A stretch of DNA of 64,000 nt from Caldicellulosiruptor hydrothermalis 108 (GTDB lineage Bacteria > Bacillota > Thermoanaerobacteria > Caldicellulosiruptorales > Caldicellulosiruptoraceae), in assembly GCF_000166355.1 (NCBI RefSeq), contig NC_014652.1:998501-1062500 (forward strand), in the 5' to 3' direction. Below the pieces are notes generated by a model, which worked only from the letters and a program-made list of their open reading frames with translations, was not told the DNA's origin and ran no database searches. How positions within the stretch are numbered: the stretch's first letter is position 1; each line of letters opens with the position of its first letter. The position numbers were made by a program, and so were the translations under genes. This document shows positions 54,788-61,786 of the stretch, one piece after another.

Positions 54788-55035
54788 ATGAAGATTATTT
54801 TTTCTTAACAGGTTCTTAAATTTTTAAGTCTACAAGATGCTAAAACAGCTAAAGGAATAATTGATGCGATTGAAAATAATTTGAGAGGGAAGCCTTTCAA
54901 GGGAGATATTAAAGTTTTAAAAAGGGACGAGAAGAGTTAAGGCTACGTGTAGGGAATATAAGAGTAATATTTATGGTTAAAGGTAATGAAGTACATATTT
55001 TGACAATCGGATATAGAGGAGATGTATATAAATGA
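54788..55035 (+). pseudogene. Inactivated RelE/ParE-type toxin gene
   Basis: ATG 54788 opens MKIIFS, then TAA (54806-54808), then the same frame continues QVLKFLSLQDAKTAKGIIDA...GDIKVLK to a stop at 54938-54940. The rest of a RelE/ParE toxin (EELRLRVGNIRVIFMVKG, ILTIGYRGDVYK) is in another frame. Restoring one base at the five-A run 54919-54923 joins the two frames, and changing the TAA to a Lys or Gln codon restores the start. Read through, it would be a normal-sized toxin of about 82 residues. Two independent lesions make it inactive. It ends ATGA with the antitoxin start. Confidence 0.85.
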
Positions 55036-55250
55036 GAAATCCCCGAGATGAACTTTATTCACTGATTGACAAGCTGACAACTGAAGATGTGATTAGCCTT
55101 TTACACATAGTTAGGAGGATAGTTACTTCAGATGAAGAATTAACAGATGAAGAAATCCAACAAATAGAATTGGCAAAAGATGAGATTTCTAAAGGGGAAG
55201 GAATAGAAATAGAGGAAGTAAAGAAGATATTGCATCTAAATTCGCAGTAA
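55032..55250 (+). CDS. Antitoxin-like partner of the broken toxin
   Basis: A 72-residue acidic, helical protein (DELYSLIDKLTTEDVISLLHIVRRI, then an acidic ELTDEEIQQIELAKDEISKGEGIEIEEVKKIL tail). The tail resembles toxin-wrapping antitoxins of ParE/RelE pairs. ATG 55032 overlaps the toxin remnant's stop by 4 bp. The frame is intact although the toxin is dead. No recognisable DNA-binding fold can be shown by eye. Confidence 0.7.
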   Translation: MRNPRDELYSLIDKLTTEDVISLLHIVRRIVTSDEELTDEEIQQIELAKDEISKGEGIEIEEVKKILHLNSQ

Positions 55251-55334
55251 AACTCAATAAGCATGGTTTTTTGAGGATGTTTTTTGTAATAAACCTCTTT
55301 GTAAAAAAGCGAAAAGCAATAATAGATGACAAAG

Positions 55335-55367
55335 AAAGACCATGTAGAATGAATGGTCTTTTTTTAT
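55335..55367 (+). terminator. Terminator after the antitoxin
   Basis: AAAGACCAT (55335-55343) pairs perfectly with ATGGTCTTT (55353-55361), followed by T-rich sequence. Confidence 0.88.
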
Positions 55368-55379
55368 TTGCCCAAACTA

Positions 55380-55409
55380 TTGACAAAAATAACTTTAAGA
55401 TGTTATTAT
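55380..55409 (+). promoter_or_regulatory. Promoter of the iscR-iscS-iscU operon
   Basis: TTGACA (55380-55385), 18 bp, TATTAT (55404-55409). The candidate operator at 55420-55436 overlaps the predicted start. Confidence 0.7.
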
Positions 55410-55419
55410 ATAAATAAAA

Positions 55420-55436
55420 CCGAGTATACAAGTCGG
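55420..55436. promoter_or_regulatory. IscR/Rrf2 operator candidate
   Basis: CCGA (55420-55423) and TCGG (55433-55436) form an inverted repeat with a 9-nt centre holding GTATAC, placed over the transcription start. Firmicute Rrf2 sites often contain CCGA/TCGG half-sites (general knowledge). Binding by the adjacent gene product is inferred. Confidence 0.4.
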
Positions 55437-55453
55437 AATTGGAGAGATATAAG

Positions 55454-55906
55454 ATGTTCAGGTTATCTACAAAGGGAAGATATGGTGTCAGAGCAATGTT
55501 TGATTTAGCGCTTCACTATGATGAAGGGCTTGTATCTTTGAAGAGCATAGCAGAGCGTCAGGAGATTTCTGAGCATTATTTAGAACAGCTCATTGCTGCC
55601 TTGAAAAAAGCAGGACTTGTCAAGAGTATAAGAGGTGCGCAGGGTGGCTATATGCTTTCAAGAGAGCCTTCAAAAATTACTATTGGTGAGATTTTAAGAG
55701 CTCTTGAGGGGTCACTTTCGCCTTCTGAATGTATAGATGATATAGAAAGGGTTGACTGTCCAAGAGCAGAGTTTTGTGTGACCAGAAAGGTTTGGGAAAA
55801 GGTCAAAGAAGCAATAGAAAACGTTGTTGATTCTGTGACGCTCCAGGATTTGGTTGATGATTATAAAAAGATGACAGCAGATGAGTCATACATGTTTTAT
55901 ATCTAA
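55454..55906 (+). CDS. iscR: IscR-type Rrf2 regulator with three Cys
   Basis: A 150-residue Rrf2 regulator: winged helix (STKGRYGVRAMFDLALHYDEG..., ISEHYLEQLIAALKKAGLVKSIRGAQGGY) and a dimer helix. Cys93, Cys102 and Cys108 (C-x8-C-x5-C) match the Fe-S ligand region of IscR, which CymR-type Rrf2 proteins lack, so a cluster-sensing regulator is favoured. ATG 55454 gives the standard MFRLSTKGRYG start. It is first gene of the Fe-S/thiolation operon. Confidence 0.87.
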   Translation: MFRLSTKGRYGVRAMFDLALHYDEGLVSLKSIAERQEISEHYLEQLIAALKKAGLVKSIRGAQGGYMLSREPSKITIGEILRALEGSLSPSECIDDIERVDCPRAEFCVTRKVWEKVKEAIENVVDSVTLQDLVDDYKKMTADESYMFYI

Positions 55907-55921
55907 AAAATTGGGTATAAT
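55893..55921 (+). promoter_or_regulatory. Possible internal promoter before iscS
   Basis: TGTTTT (55893-55898), 17 bp, TATAAT (55916-55921). Good -10, weak -35. Confidence 0.35.
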
Positions 55922-55970
55922 AGTTACAGAAACCCTACTAAAATGATAAAAATAATGGGAGATGATATAT

Positions 55971-57164
55971 ATGGAAGGAAAAATTATTTATTTTGACCAT
56001 GCAGCGACAACTCCTCTTAAAAAGGAAGTATTAGATGAGATGATGCCGTATTTGACAGAGCAGTACGGCAATCCTTCAACAATTTACAAGCTCGGAAGAG
56101 AAGCAAAAAAAGCAGTTGAGCTTGCAAGAGAAAGAGTTGCAAAGGCCTTAAATGCAGATATTCAAGAAATTTACTTTACCTCTGGTGGAACAGAATCAGA
56201 TAACTGGGCGTTAAAAGGAGTTGCTTTTGCAAATAAAGATAAAGGCAAGCATATTATAACAACAACAATCGAGCACCATGCGGTTTTGCATCCTCTGAAA
56301 TATCTTGAAGGTTTAGGATTTGAAGTAACATATGTTCCTGTTGAGCCAAATGGTATTGTTGACCCTCAGAAGATAAAAGAGGCAATAAGAAATGACACTA
56401 TTTTGATTTCTGTCATGCTTGCAAATAACGAAATTGGGACAATCCAGCCTGTCAAAGAGATAGCAAAGATAGCAAAGGAAAAGGGAATAATCGTTCATAC
56501 TGATGCTGTTCAAGCAGTTGGGCAAATTCCTGTTGATGTAAAAGATTTGGGTGTCGACCTTTTATCACTTTCTGCTCATAAATTCTATGGTCCAAAAGGT
56601 GTTGGTGCACTTTATATCAGAAAAGGGACAAAGATTCATCCATTTTCGCATGGAGGTGCACAGGAGAGAAATAGGCGTGCTGGAACAGAGAATGTAGCAG
56701 GAATTGTTGGCCTTGGCAAGGCTATAGAGCTTGCAACTCAGAATCTTTCTGAGTATGCTGCAAAGCTTCAAAAACTGAGAGATAAGCTCATTGACGGGGT
56801 CTTAAGCAAAATTGATTATGTTCGACTCAATGGTGACAGAAATCAGAGACTTCCTAACAATGCAAACTTCTCATTTGAGTTTATTGAAGGTGAAAGCCTG
56901 CTTTTGATGCTTGACATGAAAGGAATTGCAGCATCAAGCGGGTCTGCATGTACATCCGGGTCTTTGGACCCTTCACATGTGCTTCTGGCAATTGGGCTTG
57001 AACATGAGGTTGCTCATGGATCTTTGAGAATAACACTGGGTGAAGATAACACCGAAGAAGATATAGACTATCTATTAGAAGTTTTGCCTGAAATTGTTTC
57101 AAGATTAAGAGAAATGAGTCCGCTTTATGAAAGCGTAAAAAAAGGGGGTAGTAAAAATGTATAG
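55971..57164 (+). CDS. iscS: Cysteine desulfurase IscS/NifS
   Basis: A 397-residue PLP enzyme that removes sulfur from cysteine for Fe-S assembly (with IscU) and tRNA thiolation (with MnmA). PLP Lys204 is in [14 protein letters not shown], the persulfide Cys327 in [10 protein letters not shown], and the PLP His in [12 protein letters not shown] 55971 after GGGAGATGA. It overlaps iscU by 8 bp. Confidence 0.95.
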   Translation: MEGKIIYFDHAATTPLKKEVLDEMMPYLTEQYGNPSTIYKLGREAKKAVELARERVAKALNADIQEIYFTSGGTESDNWALKGVAFANKDKGKHIITTTIEHHAVLHPLKYLEGLGFEVTYVPVEPNGIVDPQKIKEAIRNDTILISVMLANNEIGTIQPVKEIAKIAKEKGIIVHTDAVQAVGQIPVDVKDLGVDLLSLSAHKFYGPKGVGALYIRKGTKIHPFSHGGAQERNRRAGTENVAGIVGLGKAIELATQNLSEYAAKLQKLRDKLIDGVLSKIDYVRLNGDRNQRLPNNANFSFEFIEGESLLLMLDMKGIAASSGSACTSGSLDPSHVLLAIGLEHEVAHGSLRITLGEDNTEEDIDYLLEVLPEIVSRLREMSPLYESVKKGGSKNV

Positions 57165-57540
57165 CGAAAAGGTTTTAGACCATTTTATGAACCCACGAAA
57201 TGTTGGTGAGATTGAGAATGCAGACGGTGTTGCTCAGGTTGGCAATCCGAAGTGTGGGGATATAATGAAGATGTATCTTAAAATAGAAAATGGTATAATA
57301 GTTGATGCAAAGTTTAAAACATTTGGCTGTGGTGCTGCTGTTGCCACAAGTTCAATGGCAACAGAGATGGTGAAAGGAAAGACAATAGAAGAAGCTTTGC
57401 AGATTACTAACAAAGCTGTTGCAGAAGCTTTAGACGGTCTTCCGGCAAACAAGCTCCACTGTTCGGTTTTAGCCGAAGAGGCAATTAAAGCCGCAATTGA
57501 AGACTATCTTAGCAAGCAAAAAAGCAAAAATACCAACTAA
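57157..57540 (+). CDS. iscU: Fe-S scaffold protein IscU/NifU-N
   Basis: A 127-residue scaffold with the three cluster Cys in GNPKCGD (Cys33), FGCGAAVA (near 58) and LHCSVLA (near 102), plus the Asp after the first Cys. ATG 57157 overlaps the iscS stop. It receives sulfur from IscS. Confidence 0.95.
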   Translation: MYSEKVLDHFMNPRNVGEIENADGVAQVGNPKCGDIMKMYLKIENGIIVDAKFKTFGCGAAVATSSMATEMVKGKTIEEALQITNKAVAEALDGLPANKLHCSVLAEEAIKAAIEDYLSKQKSKNTN

Positions 57541-57565
57541 ACTTACTTTAAAAGGGTGAGATTTT

Positions 57566-58648
57566 TTGAAGAAAAAAGTCCTTGTTGCAATGAGTGGAGG
57601 AGTTGATTCTTCTGTTGCTGCAGCGATCTTAAAAGAAGAGGGTTATGAAGTATATGGAGCAACAATGCAGATTTGGCAAAGCGGGTGTGGTGAGGAGCTA
57701 ATCACAGGAAAGAGTTGTTGTTCGCTTTACGCAGTGGACGATGCACGGAGAGTTGCTAATATACTCGATATTCCATACTATGTGTTTAATATGAAAGATG
57801 ATTTCAAAAAAATGGTAATTGACTATTTCGTGGACGAATATATAAAAGGCAGAACTCCTAACCCTTGTATAATGTGTAACAGAAAAATCAAATTTGAGTT
57901 TTTTTTAAAAAAAGCGATTACTATTGGTATGGACTATATTGCCACTGGTCATTATGCAATTGTGGAATATGACAATAGTTTAAACAGATACCTTTTGAAA
58001 AGGTCAAAAGCAAAAGAAAAAGACCAGACATATGTTTTGTATAACATGACACAGGAGATGTTATCTAAAACTCTCTTTCCTTTAGGGAGATTTTCAAAGG
58101 ATGAGGTCCGCAGACTTGCAGAAAAATTCAAACTTCCTGTTGCAAATAAGCCTGACTCACAGGAGATTTGTTTCATCCCTGACAATAACTATGGAAAGTT
58201 TATCGAAAAAGAAACAGGGATTAAAGAAGATGGCATATATGTAGACACAGAAGGGAATATACTTGGCAGAAGCAAAACTTATTATAATTACACAATTGGG
58301 CAAAGAAAGGGCCTTGGTATTTCAACTGGCAAGAGAATGTATGTAGTTGCTATAAAGCCTGAAGAAAACAAGGTTATATTGGGTGAGGAGGATAAAATAT
58401 ATGCTGATAACTTAGTTGCAACTGATTTGAACTTTATCCCGTTTGATAAATTAGAATCTGAGCTTGAAGTAACAGCAAAGATAAGGTATACTGCAAAAGA
58501 GGCAAAAGCAAGAATTATACCTATAGAAGATAATAAAGTACTTGTCAAGTTTTATGAAAAACAGCGTGCCATAACACCAGGGCAGTCTGTTGTGTTCTAT
58601 AGCGGCGATATTGTTGTTGGTGGCGGAATAATAGAAAAAGCCCTCTGA
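57566..58648 (+). CDS. mnmA: tRNA 2-thiouridine synthase MnmA
   Basis: A 360-residue PP-loop enzyme (AMSGGVDSSVAAA) that thiolates U34 of Lys, Glu and Gln tRNAs using IscS-derived sulfur. Catalytic Cys are in NPCIMCN (about 100) and QEICFIP (about 202). The DSQE and TIGQRKGLG motifs are present. TTG 57566 after AAAGGGTGAG. Its stop forms part of the terminator loop. A tRNA-Gln/tRNA-Glu pair lies about 3 kb upstream. Confidence 0.95.
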   Translation: MKKKVLVAMSGGVDSSVAAAILKEEGYEVYGATMQIWQSGCGEELITGKSCCSLYAVDDARRVANILDIPYYVFNMKDDFKKMVIDYFVDEYIKGRTPNPCIMCNRKIKFEFFLKKAITIGMDYIATGHYAIVEYDNSLNRYLLKRSKAKEKDQTYVLYNMTQEMLSKTLFPLGRFSKDEVRRLAEKFKLPVANKPDSQEICFIPDNNYGKFIEKETGIKEDGIYVDTEGNILGRSKTYYNYTIGQRKGLGISTGKRMYVVAIKPEENKVILGEEDKIYADNLVATDLNFIPFDKLESELEVTAKIRYTAKEAKARIIPIEDNKVLVKFYEKQRAITPGQSVVFYSGDIVVGGGIIEKAL

Positions 58649-58672
58649 TGAGGGCTTATATTTTTACAAATA
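58638..58672. terminator. Bidirectional terminator with the mnmA stop in its loop
   Basis: AAGCCCT (58638-58644) pairs with AGGGCTT (58651-58657), loop CTGATG containing the TGA, followed by TATATTTTT. It also covers the end of the convergent PHP gene. Confidence 0.8.
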
Positions 58673-59456
58673 TTGGCTCAAGATTTTCAAATTTTGTTAA
58701 ATATTTAAAACCAATGCTCTTTAGCATGTCAACAGTATAATTGAACATATATGCAATGCATTCTGTAGAGTGGGCATCTGAGCCAAGCGTAATTATTTCG
58801 CCACCCAATTCATAAAATCGTTTTATGATTTTATATTCTGGATGTGGCATTCCAAGACCATATCTAAAACCAGAGGTATTAACTTCAATTCCTTTTCCTT
58901 TAAGAATAAGCAGTTTTAATATCTCATCTATCAAATCCCAATACTCTTCTTTATCTAAATCTTTGTTCTCATAATTTCCATATCGTTTGACAATGTCAAG
59001 ATGACCATATACACAAAATTTGTCAAAGCTTTTGATGAAGTTCAGGGTTTCTTCAAAGTATCTTATATAAGCCTGCTGTTTTGTTTTTCCCTGATAGAAA
59101 ACACCATCTGCCAAATCTTGAAAGTCTACAACATGGGTCGAGGCAATTACAAAGTCAAAGGAATAGCTGTTTAGAATCTCTAAACTTTTTTCTATAGAAT
59201 GTGGTTGCAGTCCAACCTCGCTACCGAGTTTAATTTTTATCATGCTACTGTATTTTTCTTTGACAGAATAAAATTCATTCATGTAATCTTCATAGTTAAT
59301 ATCCCAAACAGGGTATGAAACTGGCGGGTATAAAAGGTCCATATGGTCTGTAAAAGCTATCTCGTCAAGGTTGAGTTCTATAGCTTTTTTTACAGCATCT
59401 TCCATACTCATATTTGAGTCAGATGAAAAGTTAGAATGAATGTGGTAGTCAAACAT
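58656..59456 (-). CDS. PHP-family phosphatase, histidinol-phosphatase (HisK) type
   Basis: A 266-residue PHP-domain hydrolase with the trinuclear metal ligands YHIHSNFSSDS, FTDHMD, GSEVG, ASTHVVD, YGHLD and GSDAHS. Length and motif order fit HisK-type histidinol-phosphatases, but the gene is far from other his genes in this window, so the substrate is unproven. SD AAAGGAGATGA before ATG 59456. Transcribed from the promoter at 59500-59528. Confidence 0.8.
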   Translation of the reverse strand: MFDYHIHSNFSSDSNMSMEDAVKKAIELNLDEIAFTDHMDLLYPPVSYPVWDINYEDYMNEFYSVKEKYSSMIKIKLGSEVGLQPHSIEKSLEILNSYSFDFVIASTHVVDFQDLADGVFYQGKTKQQAYIRYFEETLNFIKSFDKFCVYGHLDIVKRYGNYENKDLDKEEYWDLIDEILKLLILKGKGIEVNTSGFRYGLGMPHPEYKIIKRFYELGGEIITLGSDAHSTECIAYMFNYTVDMLKSIGFKYLTKFENLEPIFVKI

Positions 59457-59485
59457 AGCAAGTCATCTCCTTTAAAAAGAGTTTT

Positions 59486-59514
59486 TTGCATACAATCAAA
59501 TTGTATGATATTTT
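59486..59514 (+). promoter_or_regulatory. Promoter for the CCA-adding enzyme gene
   Basis: TTGCAT (59486-59491), 17 bp, TATTTT (59509-59514). Confidence 0.5.
59489..59507. promoter_or_regulatory. Palindrome between overlapping divergent promoters
   Basis: CATACAAT-CAA-ATTGTATG is a perfect 8-bp inverted repeat with a 3-nt centre. It fills the spacer of the plus promoter and covers the -10 of the minus promoter, an ideal site for one regulator to control both genes. Confidence 0.55.
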
Positions 59515-59528
59515 ATTGACAATAGCAA
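59500..59528 (-). promoter_or_regulatory. Promoter for the PHP phosphatase gene
   Basis: On the minus strand TTGCTA (59528-59523), 17 bp, TACAAT (59505-59500). Confidence 0.5.
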
Positions 59529-59549
59529 TTGTTAAAAAGGGTGATTTTT

Positions 59550-60734
59550 ATGATTCAGCTAAAAGGTGAACCGATGAAGGTAATTAGGACATTAAATCAG
59601 CATGGATTTAAAGCATATTTGGTTGGTGGATGTGTGAGAGATTATCTGCTTGGGAAAGAACCTCAAGATTTTGACATTGCAACAGATGCAAAACCTGAAG
59701 ATGTAATTCATCTTTTTGAAAAGACCATTCCAACAGGTATAAAACATGGAACGGTAACAGTGATTATAAATGGAGTCAAGATAGAGGTTACCACATTTAG
59801 AATAGAAAAGGAATATAAAAACCACAGATGGCCAAAAGTAGAGTTCATAAACAGTCTTTTTGAAGACCTCAGAAGAAGGGATTTTACTATAAATGCCATG
59901 GCATATCATCCGGATGAAGGACTTATAGATTATTTCGGTGGAATTGAGGACTTGAAGAATAAAATTGTTAGATGTGTTGGCAATCCACACGAAAGATTTT
60001 TTGAAGATGCACTGAGAATTTTGAGGTGTATAAGGTTTGTAACGCAGCTAAGTTTTGTCATAGAAAATGAAACTTTTGAGGCACTGAAAAGCCTAAAAGA
60101 TCTTTTAAAAAAAATCTCAAAGGAAAGAATAAATATAGAACTATCAAAGACTTTGGAAAGCAAAAATTCTTCTTACGGGCTTAAACTTCTTTATGAAAGC
60201 GGTGTGGGTAGTATTATAATTTCTGAGTATTCGCAAATATACCTTTATTTAAGCCAAGTAGAGTTTGATTTTATTCCTACAAAATTCAAAGTTCCTGCCT
60301 TTTTTGCCTGCTTGAAAGATAATACATTAATTGAGAAACTAATGAGAGATTTGAAGTTTGAAAAAAAGAAAATTAATGCTGCTGCTAAACTCTGCAATTA
60401 TTTAACCATGGAATGCTCTCAAGATAAACTTGTCAAAAAGATTTTTTTCGAGGAGGAAAAAGAAGCTGAAGAAATTCTGACAACCATTTCTATTTTAAAA
60501 TCAGACCATAGAATTTTACAAATATTCAATGATTTAAAAAGAGAAAATAAGCTCATCCACAAAAAAGATGTTCAGCTCAGAGGAGAAGACTTGCTAATTT
60601 TAGGTTTGAAGGGTGAAATGATAGGCAAGGTCTTAAAGAGTGTATATGAATATATCTTAGAAAATCCTGAGAAAAATAATAAAGACGAAATATTAAACTA
60701 TGTTAATTTGTATCTTCAGCAGGGTAAAAATTAA
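59550..60734 (+). CDS. cca: tRNA nucleotidyltransferase (CCA-adding type)
   Basis: A 394-residue class II nucleotidyltransferase: LVGGCVRDYLLGKEPQDFDIATDA (metal-binding DFD), VEVTTFR-type motif, RRRDFTINAMAY and DALRILRCIRF, then a diverged C-terminal helical region. It adds or repairs the tRNA 3' CCA; A-adding or poly(A)-polymerase-only variants share these motifs and cannot be excluded. ATG 59550 lies 5-6 nt after AAAAAGGGTGA. Confidence 0.85.
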   Translation: MIQLKGEPMKVIRTLNQHGFKAYLVGGCVRDYLLGKEPQDFDIATDAKPEDVIHLFEKTIPTGIKHGTVTVIINGVKIEVTTFRIEKEYKNHRWPKVEFINSLFEDLRRRDFTINAMAYHPDEGLIDYFGGIEDLKNKIVRCVGNPHERFFEDALRILRCIRFVTQLSFVIENETFEALKSLKDLLKKISKERINIELSKTLESKNSSYGLKLLYESGVGSIIISEYSQIYLYLSQVEFDFIPTKFKVPAFFACLKDNTLIEKLMRDLKFEKKKINAAAKLCNYLTMECSQDKLVKKIFFEEEKEAEEILTTISILKSDHRILQIFNDLKRENKLIHKKDVQLRGEDLLILGLKGEMIGKVLKSVYEYILENPEKNNKDEILNYVNLYLQQGKN

Positions 60735-60766
60735 TAAACAGAATTTTTAAACGAGGAGATGAGCGA

Positions 60767-61786
60767 ATGTTACCTACTACAAACGAACTTGGATACTACG
60801 AAATTCGACTTGAAAGTATTGGCGGACTTGGTGCAAATGTTGCGGGCAAGATTTTGGCTGAGGCAGGTGTTGTTGGAAGTGGACTGAATGCCTTAAATTT
60901 TGCAAGTTATGGCTCTGAAAAGAAAGGTTCACCTGTAAAGTCGTATATAAGATTTGCTCCAAAGGAAAAACAGATAAGAATTAATTCGCCTGTTGTTCAG
61001 CCTCATTTGGTTGCTATATTTCACGAGAATATGGTAAATACAAACCCCGTCACACAAGGACTTAGAAAAGATGGAATAGTTATCCTGAATACAAACAAGA
61101 GCGTGGATGAGGCTCGTGACTTTTTGAAACTTGCAAGTGGCACGGTGGCAATAGTGGATGCAATAAGGATTGCCCTTGAAGTTAAAACGAGGATTAACAT
61201 GGTTATGCTTGGTGCAATTGTAAGAATGCTTGGGTTTATCAGCTTAGATAGCGTGAAAGAGATTGTTAAACAAACTTTTGAGAAAAAATATCCACAGACA
61301 ATTGCGTCCAACATGGCAGGTCTTGAAGCTGGATATAACCAGGTAGAATCTAAGTTTTTTGAATATGATGGTAATTACCAATACGTAGAGTACCAAGAAG
61401 AAAGAAGACCTATGGGATACAAAAACGCTCCAATTGGAGGAACTATTGTAGAGTATGCAAACACAATAACAAAAAACAATATAACCAGCAGGATTGGGAA
61501 AATTCCTGTGTTTATAAAAGAAAAATGCATCAACTGTGGGCTTTGTGAAACTACGTGTCCTGATTATGTCTTTGTTTGGGATAGAAGGATTGAAAATGGT
61601 AAGTTAAAAATGTTTAATCTGGGACCTGATTATCAATATTGTAAAGGGTGTCTAAGATGTGTTGATGTATGCCCAACAGCTGCACTTGTTGAAGGAATTG
61701 AAAGGGAATATGACATAGGAAAAATCTCTGCAAAACATGATTTTGATATATACGAAAAATGGTATGAGGATGGTGAGAAGAGATGA
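60767..61786 (+). CDS. 2-oxoacid:ferredoxin oxidoreductase, fused gamma-delta subunit
   Basis: A 339-residue protein: gamma (catalytic interface) domain about 1-185 (RLESIGGLGANVAGKILAEA), linker, then a delta-type ferredoxin domain with two [4Fe-4S] motifs, CINCGLCETTCPDY (about 250) and CKGCLRCVDVCP (about 295). It carries electrons from the TPP subunit encoded next to ferredoxin. Pyruvate is the likeliest substrate, but other 2-oxoacids are possible. It overlaps the next gene by 4 bp. Confidence 0.87.
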   Translation: MLPTTNELGYYEIRLESIGGLGANVAGKILAEAGVVGSGLNALNFASYGSEKKGSPVKSYIRFAPKEKQIRINSPVVQPHLVAIFHENMVNTNPVTQGLRKDGIVILNTNKSVDEARDFLKLASGTVAIVDAIRIALEVKTRINMVMLGAIVRMLGFISLDSVKEIVKQTFEKKYPQTIASNMAGLEAGYNQVESKFFEYDGNYQYVEYQEERRPMGYKNAPIGGTIVEYANTITKNNITSRIGKIPVFIKEKCINCGLCETTCPDYVFVWDRRIENGKLKMFNLGPDYQYCKGCLRCVDVCPTAALVEGIEREYDIGKISAKHDFDIYEKWYEDGEKR

